A DNA stretch of 5,586 nt from Ulvibacter sp047614245. GTDB taxonomy: Bacteria; Bacteroidota; Bacteroidia; Flavobacteriales; Flavobacteriaceae. The notes beneath the pieces were generated by a model. It was not told where the DNA came from. It was given only the letters and a program-made list of their open reading frames with translations, and searched no databases. The position numbers were made by a program, and so were the translations under genes. The stretch covers positions 1 to 5,586 of the forward strand of contig JBLHIC010000127.1 of NCBI GenBank assembly GCA_047614245.1. The letters run 5' to 3'. Shown here one piece after another: positions 1 to 4,894 of this stretch (the stretch's first letter is position 1; every line of letters starts with the position of its first letter).

Positions 1-23
1 CTCAAGATATCTTTGGTGTATAA
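1..23 (+). CDS. 3' end of an upstream gene, possibly TatD-family hydrolase (partial)
   Basis: The third frame reads QDIFGV followed by TAA at 21-23, which would be the last six residues of a gene entering from the left. The tail resembles the C-termini of TatD-family metal-dependent nucleases (typically an N-A-x-x-I/L-F-G-I/V ending), and I recall tatD lying next to ansA in flavobacteria. That is inference from very few residues. The other two + frames also close within 40 bases, at 29-31 and 37-39, so the frame choice is not proven. If correct, the gap to ansA is 38 bases and the two could be cotranscribed. Confidence 0.3.
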
Positions 24-61
24 AGTTATAAACGGATGATTTTCAGCTTGAATAATAGAAT

Positions 62-1090
62 ATGAATAAAAAATCAAATATACTCCTTATATATACCGGC
101 GGTACCATTGGAATGATCAGAGATTTTGAAACAGGTGCTCTTAAGAATTTTAATTTTAAAGATTTGCTCAAGCACATTCCAGAGTTAAAATTGTTGGATT
201 GTAATATTTCAACGCAAAGCTTTGAGAACCCAATTGACAGTTCGAATATGAACCCAAAATATTGGATTGATATTGCTTCGATCATTGAAGATAATTATAC
301 TAAGTTCGACGGTTTTGTAATCTTACACGGAAGCGACACCATGTCTTATACAGCCTCGGCACTTAGTTTCATGCTAGAGCATTTATCCAAACCGGTTATC
401 TTCACTGGATCACAATTACCGATAGGGGATCTCCGAACTGATGCGAAAGAGAACTTAATTACATCAATTCAAATAGCGGCATTAAAAGAAAATGGCCGCT
501 CTAGAATTACTGAGGTTGGCCTATATTTTGAATACAAATTGTATCGTGCCAACCGTACTACGAAAATAAATGCGGAACATTTTGAAGCATTCGCATCCTT
601 AAACTATCCAGCATTGGTTGAAAGCGGAGTTCACTTAAAAGTTAACAAAGATGCCCTATTAGAGGTAAATAAAAGGAAGAAACTAAAGGTTCATAAAAAA
701 ATGGAATCAAACGTTCTCCTAGTAAAGATGTTTCCCGGACTTGATGAGACAACAATAACCTATCTTTTTAATTATCCTCAAATAAAGGGGTTGGTATTGG
801 AATCTTATGGAAGTGGTAACATCACAAATGAAGCATGGTTTATTTCCGCTTTACAAAAATTAGTAGACAGGGACATCCCGGTTATCAATGTCACACAATG
901 TTATGGGGGAAGTGTTTCCATGGGTCAATATGAAACCAGCCTTGAACTTAAAAAAATGGGAGTTATTTCGGCTAAAGATGCGACTACAGAAGCAGCACTA
1001 GCAAAGTTGATGTATCTTTTGGGAGAGAAGGTTTCAGCTAATAGTTTCAAAACAGTTTTTGAAACCTCATTACGAGGAGAAATGCATTAA
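62..1090 (+). CDS. ansA: Type I L-asparaginase (cytoplasmic)
   Basis: This complete 342-residue enzyme hydrolyses L-asparagine to aspartate and ammonia. Its length is close to the roughly 338 residues of E. coli AnsA. There is no signal peptide, so it should act in the cytoplasm, unlike periplasmic type II enzymes. Visible active-site blocks are TGGTIG (residues 12-17, with nucleophile T12), substrate-binding DSSNM (59-63), HGSDTM (89-94) and RTTK with catalytic-type lysine K168. Further family matches are TGSQLPIGDLRTD (115-127), YGSGN (249-253), TQC (278-280) and a C-terminal LRGE. C280 lies in the block corresponding to the allosteric cysteine region of E. coli AnsA. HGSDTM has Ser91 where E. 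coli AnsA has the second catalytic threonine. The ATG at 62 is chosen because TGGTIG then sits at the usual distance from the N-terminus. No Shine-Dalgarno is seen, which is normal for Bacteroidota. Confidence 0.95.
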   Translation: MNKKSNILLIYTGGTIGMIRDFETGALKNFNFKDLLKHIPELKLLDCNISTQSFENPIDSSNMNPKYWIDIASIIEDNYTKFDGFVILHGSDTMSYTASALSFMLEHLSKPVIFTGSQLPIGDLRTDAKENLITSIQIAALKENGRSRITEVGLYFEYKLYRANRTTKINAEHFEAFASLNYPALVESGVHLKVNKDALLEVNKRKKLKVHKKMESNVLLVKMFPGLDETTITYLFNYPQIKGLVLESYGSGNITNEAWFISALQKLVDRDIPVINVTQCYGGSVSMGQYETSLELKKMGVISAKDATTEAALAKLMYLLGEKVSANSFKTVFETSLRGEMH

Positions 1091-1178
1091 ATAATCCTCG
1101 AATGTCTTTTATATCGTGACTTTTTTTTTGTTCTTTGCCATCCCTTTTAAATCTTAAGAGGAATTTATAATAATCTTT

Positions 1179-1263
1179 AGAGAGGTGGCCGAGTGGCTTA
1201 AGGCGCACGCTTGGAAAGCGTGTATACGGCAACGTATCGAGGGTTCGAATCCCTTCCTCTCTG
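1179..1263 (+). tRNA. tRNA-Ser (anticodon GGA)
   Basis: This is an 85-base class II tRNA that decodes UCC and UCU. The acceptor stem pairs AGAGAGG (1179-1185) with CCTCTCT (1256-1262), followed by discriminator G1263, as expected for serine tRNAs. The anticodon stem CACGC/GCGTG (1206-1210 and 1218-1222) carries the loop TTGGAAA with anticodon GGA at 1213-1215. The long variable arm forms ATACG-GCAA-CGTAT (1224-1237). The T arm is GAGGG-TTCGAAT-CCCTT with one G-U pair. The 3' CCA is not encoded (CAA follows), so it must be added by CCA transferase. I see no convincing promoter directly upstream, and it may be transcribed through from ansA. Confidence 0.97.
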
Positions 1264-1278
1264 CAAATATATCTACCC

Positions 1279-1309
1279 TGCCCAAAGTTTGCCCAAGCTT
1301 GCTCAAGTA
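1279..1309. repeat. Three tandem TGCYCAAG-type direct repeats behind tRNA-Ser
   Basis: Three adjacent units are TGCCCAAAGTT (1279-1289), TGCCCAAGCT (1290-1299) and TGCTCAAGTA (1300-1309). The shared core is TGCYCAA(A)G at a 10-11 base period, which is close to one helical turn. Units 2 and 3 also contain the 8-bp palindrome CAAGCTTG (1294-1301). A further isolated TGCCCA occurs at 1582-1587. The array starts 15 bases beyond the tRNA 3' end. Such spacing could suit a protein-binding array or integrase arm sites, but no function can be assigned from sequence alone. Confidence 0.6.
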
Positions 1310-1512
1310 ATTTTTAGGCAGCATAATGTAAACAGAGCTAGCTGTTTGGTGATAAAGCACTACCAGCATAGCTAACCAAATAGAGCAATATTTGACTTTA
1401 TTTAGAGTTCATATTATTCAGTTATAATTCTATCTCTAGTTCAATAGATGCTGATTTTAACATTTAACCTTTATATCAAATTTGAGTACCCCCGATTTGT
1501 GAGAAATTTATG

Positions 1513-1524
1513 AATAGGCCTATT
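1513..1524. repeat. 12-bp perfect palindrome
   Basis: AATAGGCCTATT is fully self-complementary and lies in the gene-free spacer about 210 bases upstream of exbB. It is too compact to be a hairpin terminator and has no following T-run. A dimeric regulator could bind such a site, but one 12-bp palindrome in AT-rich DNA may also occur by chance. Confidence 0.4.
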
Positions 1525-1665
1525 AATATTTAAATTTTGTCAAGATAAAAATGATAAAATTCAACAACAATAGCTGTATTTTGCCCATATTAATTACCTT
1601 TCAACTTAATTTTACAGGTTAACTACCTTAATTACAGTAAATACAACTAGGCATCAAATTTATTA

Positions 1666-1697
1666 TTGCAGATTAACTAAATTATTTTATACCTTTA
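1666..1697 (+). promoter_or_regulatory. Probable Bacteroidota-type promoter of the exbB operon
   Basis: A TTG at 1666-1668 is followed, after 21 bases, by TACCTTTA (1690-1697). This matches seven of eight positions of the Bacteroidota -7 element TAnnTTTG, and the spacing fits the usual -33/-7 arrangement. Transcription would begin near 1703, leaving a leader of about 30 bases before the exbB ATG. The -7 element lies within the partial inverted repeat TTTTA/TAAAA (1685-1689 and 1696-1700). This was assigned by eye and has no experimental support. Confidence 0.45.
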
Positions 1698-1734
1698 AAA
1701 TCTTAAATTAAAAACAAACTTTAAGTCGATAGCA

Positions 1735-2535
1735 ATGAAAAAATTATTTTCTATTATGGCAATTGCCGCATTAGTTTTTGCGGGAACATTCACTGCAACT
1801 GCAGCGCAAACTATGCCAACCTCAACTCAATCGCTAACTACAGCAGCGACAATTACCTTTGTTCAAGATGAAGAGGCAGCGTCCTCTGGTGAAGAAGATG
1901 AGGGATGGCATCAAAATTTAAAACAACGTTTTATCGAAGGTGGTCCTAGCTTTATGGGAATCGTTCTTTTGTGTTTGATTCTTGGATTAGCAATTGCTAT
2001 TGAAAGAATTATCTATTTGAACCTATCAACTACGAATACTCAAAAATTGGCACAAGATGTTGAAGACGCTTTGAGCAGTGGTGGTATTGACGCAGCTAAG
2101 GAAGTTTGCCGAAATACTAAAGGCCCTGTGGCTTCTATATATTATCAAGGTCTCGATAGAGCAGATGAAAGTATTGATGCTGCCGAAAAGGCTGTTGTGG
2201 CTTATGGAGGTGTTCAAATGGGACAGTTAGAGAAAAACGTTTCTTGGATTTCCTTGTTTATCGCTTTAGCACCTATGCTTGGTTTCATGGGAACTGTAAT
2301 AGGGATGATCTTCGCTTTTGATAAAATTGAAGCAGCAGGAGATATGAACCCATCTTTAGTGGCTGGGGGTATTAAAGTGGCGCTTTTGACTACAGTATTT
2401 GGTTTAGTAGTAGCCATTATTCTTCAAATTTTTTATAACTATATCATTGCGAAAATTGACAGCATTGTAAATAGTATGGAGGATGCTTCTATCACATTAA
2501 TTGATATGTTGGTAGATTATAAAAACAAAAAATAA
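1735..2535 (+). CDS. exbB: MotA/TolQ/ExbB-family proton channel subunit
   Basis: This 266-residue inner-membrane subunit forms, with ExbD-type partners, a proton-driven motor that transmits energy to the periplasm or outer membrane. Residues 1-24 look like a signal peptide (MKK, hydrophobic core, ending ATAA). A Thr/Ser/Ala-rich and then acidic linker follows (about 25-57, with DEE and GEEDE clusters). Three membrane helices lie at about 71-95, 171-195 and 213-237. A cytoplasmic loop occupies roughly 96-170, between helices 1 and 2. The family signature is APMLGFMGTVIGMIFAF (179-195) in helix 2 and GIKVALLTTVFGLVVAI (213-229) in helix 3; T187 and T220 sit where ExbB has conserved pore threonines. 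It is the first gene of the operon and lies 19 bases before the next gene. The family assignment is firm. Whether it serves TonB, a Tol-like system or another process cannot be read from the sequence. Confidence 0.93.
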   Translation: MKKLFSIMAIAALVFAGTFTATAAQTMPTSTQSLTTAATITFVQDEEAASSGEEDEGWHQNLKQRFIEGGPSFMGIVLLCLILGLAIAIERIIYLNLSTTNTQKLAQDVEDALSSGGIDAAKEVCRNTKGPVASIYYQGLDRADESIDAAEKAVVAYGGVQMGQLEKNVSWISLFIALAPMLGFMGTVIGMIFAFDKIEAAGDMNPSLVAGGIKVALLTTVFGLVVAIILQIFYNYIIAKIDSIVNSMEDASITLIDMLVDYKNKK

Positions 2536-2554
2536 TTTTAATACATACCAAATA

Positions 2555-2983
2555 ATGGGTTTACATAAAATTTTAAAAATTGTCGCGTTGTTACTTAGTA
2601 TTGCTGGTGTAGTATCTCTTGCAATGATAGTGTCCAATGGTGATGATGCAGTTAAAGCAACTGGAGAAGGTCTTGATGGTTTCTTGTACATTGCATACAT
2701 TATGTTTGCTTTAGTTCTATTCTTCGTTATCATTTTTGTTCTGAAGGGCTTAATGGCCGGGGATATTAAGAAAACCTTGATCACAGTTGGTGCCTTCTTA
2801 GTAGTTATTATTATTTCCTATTTGATGGCTGACGGGGTTGAAACTCCTATGAAAGATGGAAAAACACTATCTGAAAGTGGTTCTAAATGGATTTCAACAG
2901 GAATAAACGCCTTCGTATTGTTAGGCCTTATAGCTATAGGATCAATGGTTTTTGGTGGAGTTAAAAAAATAATTAGTAAATAA
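2555..2983 (+). CDS. Uncharacterised four-helix membrane protein within the ExbB-ExbD operon
   Basis: I do not recognise a named family for this 142-residue protein. Hydrophobic segments at about 7-27, 43-65, 74-92 and 117-135 predict four membrane helices. A short polar loop carrying GDD (29-31) follows helix 1, and a longer polar loop (93-112, with a DGxE and KDGK stretch) separates helices 3 and 4. The C-terminus is basic (VKKIISK). There is no cleavable signal, no cysteine and no obvious catalytic motif. Its TAA overlaps the ATG of the first exbD by one base (TAATG, 2981-2985), implying translational coupling and roughly matched amounts. I recall similar small membrane proteins between exbB and exbD in other Bacteroidota. 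Position and coupling suggest an accessory subunit or assembly factor of the ExbBD motor, which is inference. Confidence 0.85.
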   Translation: MGLHKILKIVALLLSIAGVVSLAMIVSNGDDAVKATGEGLDGFLYIAYIMFALVLFFVIIFVLKGLMAGDIKKTLITVGAFLVVIIISYLMADGVETPMKDGKTLSESGSKWISTGINAFVLLGLIAIGSMVFGGVKKIISK

Positions 2984-3606
2984 TGGCAAGAAGAGCAACA
3001 CCAGAAGTTAATGCAGGCTCCATGGCGGACATAGCGTTCCTCCTTCTTATTTTCTTTTTAGTAACAACTACTATTGAGAAAGATAAGGGGATTGCTAGAC
3101 AGCTTCCACCAATTGACGACACAGAACAACCAGATGTTATTATAAAACAGAAAAATTTGTTCATTGTTAATGTAAACAAAAGTGATCAATTATTGGTTGA
3201 AGAAGAATTGATGGATCTTAAAGATTTAAGAGCTGCGGCTATCGAATTTTTAGATAATGGCGGAGCACCTGCTGGAAGCCCTGAGTATTGTCAACATTGT
3301 AAAGGTAGTAGGTTACCAAACTCATCTGATAATCCTGATAAAGCTGTAATTTCTGTTCAAAATGACAGGCTTACTTCCTATAAAATGTACATATCCGTTC
3401 AAAATGAACTGGTAGCAGCCTATCATTTTCTTAGAGACAGGGAGGCAGAGCGTTTATACGGCTGGAAGTTTACTGTAATGAAGAAAAGTTTGGACGAAGG
3501 TAGTTTCTCAGGAAATGAAGATGTACTTCAATCAAAGTTAGAAAACATTCAGAGATTATTTCCTTTAAAACTTTCCGAAGCAGAACCAAAGAAATCAGGA
3601 CTATAA
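2983..3606 (+). CDS. exbD: ExbD/TolR-family subunit 1, with a periplasmic CxxC insertion
   Basis: This 207-residue biopolymer-transport subunit has one N-terminal membrane helix and a periplasmic domain. The cytoplasmic tail (1-12) leads into GSMADIAFLLLIFFLVTT (12-29). D16 in this helix corresponds to the proton-carrying aspartate of ExbD (Asp25 in E. coli). The protein is much longer than the roughly 140 residues typical of ExbD. The extra length includes a Gly/Pro/Ser-rich insertion at about 93-120 with C103-x-x-C106 and then SSDNPDK, plus a charged C-terminal tail (about 168-207). The only two cysteines in the protein are this pair. YISVQNELVAAYHFLRDR (136-153) fits the helix that normally follows the KxxxY-type region of the ExbD periplasmic fold. 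Translation probably couples to the preceding gene through the shared A of TAATG. It differs strongly from the second ExbD, so the two are not a recent duplication. Confidence 0.92.
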   Translation: MARRATPEVNAGSMADIAFLLLIFFLVTTTIEKDKGIARQLPPIDDTEQPDVIIKQKNLFIVNVNKSDQLLVEEELMDLKDLRAAAIEFLDNGGAPAGSPEYCQHCKGSRLPNSSDNPDKAVISVQNDRLTSYKMYISVQNELVAAYHFLRDREAERLYGWKFTVMKKSLDEGSFSGNEDVLQSKLENIQRLFPLKLSEAEPKKSGL

Positions 3607-3618
3607 AAAAAGTATAAT

Positions 3619-4092
3619 ATGTCGAAGTTCACAAAGAAAAAAAGTGGAGAATTACCTGCGGTTAATACTGCTTCCTTGCCGGATATTGTATTTATGTTAT
3701 TGTTTTTCTTTATGGTAGTTACCGTTTTAAGAAATAATAACCTATTGGTTGTAAACCAAATGCCTAAGGCCGATCAAGTTGAAAAATTAAAAAAAGATAG
3801 ATCTGTATATATCTTTGCTGGTAAGCCAAGTGCTCGTTATCAAGATCAATATGGGAAAGAGGGGAAAATTCAAATAGGTGATAAGTTCACGGACATTTCC
3901 AATCTAAAGTTTGCCTTAGAAGAAGCACGACGTAAACTGCGCCCTGAGCTACAAGACATGGTTATGGTTGCCCTAAAGGTCGATAAAGAAACCAATACAG
4001 GCCTCGTATCTGATATCAAACAAGAATTGCGCGAATTAAACATGTTAAAACTTATTTATATTACCGCTCAAGGAAACGAATTGGATAAATAG
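3619..4092 (+). CDS. exbD: ExbD/TolR-family subunit 2
   Basis: This 157-residue second ExbD begins 12 bases after the first ends. A Lys-rich cytoplasmic tail (KFTKKKSGE, 3-11) precedes one membrane helix, LPDIVFMLLFFFMVVTVL (20-37), in which D22 is the expected proton-carrying aspartate. The periplasmic domain ends in a pattern typical of ExbD/TolR: VDKETNTGLVSDIKQELREL (about 121-140) followed by the hydrophobic strand LKLIYIT. It lacks the CxxC insertion and long tail of its neighbour and is near the usual family length. Two unlike ExbDs after one ExbB suggests a mixed motor with two kinds of periplasmic arm; exbB-exbD1-exbD2 operons are known in Xanthomonas and I recall them in Flavobacterium. 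A strong terminator follows 24 bases later. Confidence 0.92.
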   Translation: MSKFTKKKSGELPAVNTASLPDIVFMLLFFFMVVTVLRNNNLLVVNQMPKADQVEKLKKDRSVYIFAGKPSARYQDQYGKEGKIQIGDKFTDISNLKFALEEARRKLRPELQDMVMVALKVDKETNTGLVSDIKQELRELNMLKLIYITAQGNELDK

Positions 4093-4116
4093 ATAGTACT
4101 CTACTATAATAAAACT

Positions 4117-4154
4117 AACCTTGTACTGATTATCAGTGCAAGGTTTTTTGTTTT
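4117..4154 (+). terminator. Intrinsic terminator of the exbB-exbD operon
   Basis: AACCTTGTACTGA (4117-4129) pairs with TCAGTGCAAGGTT (4133-4145) to give a 13-bp stem with a single G-T pair and a three-base loop (TTA). The stem runs into T-rich DNA (TTTTTT at 4144-4149, then G and TTTT). This is the clearest intrinsic terminator in the window. It separates the motor operon from the downstream barrel gene. Confidence 0.92.
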
Positions 4155-4182
4155 AAATATATCAAAATTACACCTATATTTA
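4148..4182 (+). promoter_or_regulatory. Possible promoter of the barrel gene, overlapping the terminator tail
   Basis: TATATTTA (4175-4182) matches seven of eight positions of the TAnnTTTG -7 element. A TTG (4148-4150) lies 24 bases upstream, slightly longer than the usual spacing, within the T-tract of the terminator. The -7 element ends only four bases before the ATG at 4187, so this promoter would give a leaderless or nearly leaderless transcript. Because TATATTTA is easily found by chance in AT-rich DNA, this call is weak. Confidence 0.25.
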
Positions 4183-4186
4183 TACT

Positions 4187-4894
4187 ATGCTTAGATGTTT
4201 ACAAATATGTATTTTCATTTTTTTAGCCTTGCTTTCATGTGAAAATTTTGCTCAGGATATAGTTCCTGAAAGTGACGGTGACACTAAGTATCGTGAAGAT
4301 CAATTTTATATTGGAGTAACTTATAATTTAATATCAGACGTACCAAGTGGTGTGCAAATTAGAGGGTTGTCTGGTGGACTTCAATTTGGTTATTTAAGGG
4401 ATATGCCGATTAATAAACGGCGTAGTTTAGCAATTGCCGTTGGTGCCGGCCTAGCATTTAATGTATATGGTCAACTACTCTTTATTGGGGAAGCCCCGGA
4501 TGGAAAATCTATTTTCACCGTACTAGACGATCAAAATGTAGATTTTACAAGAAATAGCTTTAATACTTCAACGATTGAAGTTCCAATTGAATTTCGCTGG
4601 AGGTCATCAACAGCCGAAACTTACCAATTTTGGCGAATATATGCCGGTTTTAAGATAGGCTATGCTTATTGGTATAAAAGCACTTTCAAGCAGACGGGAA
4701 ACAATGTGACCCAAACGGATATTCCAGAATTTCAAAAGCTGAGATTGGGAACCTCATTAACGTTTGGATATAATTCCTTTAATTTCATCGCTAGCTACAG
4801 CATAAATCCGTTCTTTAAAGATGCAATGACCACCGATGGGCAGGAAGTTAATTTTCGCACTATACAAGCAGGGATGGTGTTTTATATACTATAA
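4187..4894 (+). CDS. Secreted outer-membrane beta-barrel protein, PorT/porin-like
   Basis: This 235-residue protein starts with a signal peptide (hydrophobic core about 5-17, probable cleavage near ENFA-QD at 22/23). C18 sits in LLSC, a poor lipobox, so lipidation is possible but less likely. The mature part is built of alternating strands rich in Gly and aromatic residues, for example FYIGVTYNL, GGLQFGYL, IAVGAGLAFNVYG, IYAGFKIGYAYWY, RLGTSLTFGYNSFNFIASYSI and a final AGMVFYIL. This is the pattern of an eight- to ten-strand outer-membrane barrel of the kind annotated as PorT or porin-family in Bacteroidota. I do not claim it is the type IX secretion component PorT/SprT itself. The ATG at 4187 is supported by the signal peptide directly after it. 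It follows the ExbD terminator and overlaps the convergent minus-strand gene by six bases. Confidence 0.8.
   Translation: MLRCLQICIFIFLALLSCENFAQDIVPESDGDTKYREDQFYIGVTYNLISDVPSGVQIRGLSGGLQFGYLRDMPINKRRSLAIAVGAGLAFNVYGQLLFIGEAPDGKSIFTVLDDQNVDFTRNSFNTSTIEVPIEFRWRSSTAETYQFWRIYAGFKIGYAYWYKSTFKQTGNNVTQTDIPEFQKLRLGTSLTFGYNSFNFIASYSINPFFKDAMTTDGQEVNFRTIQAGMVFYIL

Larger units (their letters stand above)
1264..1734. other. Gene-free, AT-rich spacer between tRNA-Ser and the ExbB operon
   Basis: These 471 bases contain no ORF with protein-like composition on either strand. They hold a short tandem repeat immediately behind the tRNA, a GC-rich island GTACCCCCG (1486-1494), a 12-bp palindrome (1513-1524), a degenerate pair of direct repeats (TTAATTACC... 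at 1590-1617 and TTAACTACC... at 1619-1637, both ending TTACAG or TACAG) and the probable operon promoter. The minus strand is open for about 50 codons next to the tRNA (roughly 1264-1410), but its translation is not recognisable. The spacer is unusually long for this otherwise compact region. It could be regulatory DNA or the scar of a past integration at the tRNA. Confidence 0.6.

Noticed and set aside
43..285. Minus-strand 80-codon ORF within the start of ansA
   Set aside because: It is an antisense shadow of ansA, whose reading frame contains clear catalytic motifs.
1073..1129. Possible terminator behind ansA: CGAGGA/TCCTCG inverted repeat followed by a nine-T run
   Set aside because: The six-base arms are 16 bases apart, the left arm lies in the coding region and the T-run (1121-1129) is 20 bases beyond the right arm. 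The geometry is wrong for an intrinsic terminator.
1047..1232. Minus-strand 61-codon ORF between the tRNA and the end of ansA
   Set aside because: It overlaps both the tRNA and the ansA 3' end, starts inside the tRNA and has no recognisable motif.
1154..1369. Minus-strand 71-codon ORF over the tRNA, containing the phrase ERKGFEPSIRCRIHAFQACA
   Set aside because: This is the familiar false protein read from the antisense of a tRNA-Ser gene and occurs in many genomes. The remaining residues come from the non-coding spacer and resemble nothing I know.
1757..1770. TGGC...GC pattern considered as a sigma-54 promoter because rpoN is nearby
   Set aside because: The GG and GC dinucleotides do not have the required 10-base spacing and the site lies inside the exbB coding sequence.
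2973..3179. Minus-strand 68-codon ORF over the start of exbD1
   Set aside because: It is antisense to a strongly supported exbD reading frame and has no independent support; the same applies to the minus-strand ORFs over exbB and the 142-residue gene.
4238..4240. Cysteine 18 of the barrel protein as a lipoprotein attachment site
   Set aside because: LLSC is a weak lipobox and a standard signal peptidase I site (ENFA-QD) follows a few residues later; the strand pattern points to a barrel rather than a lipoprotein.
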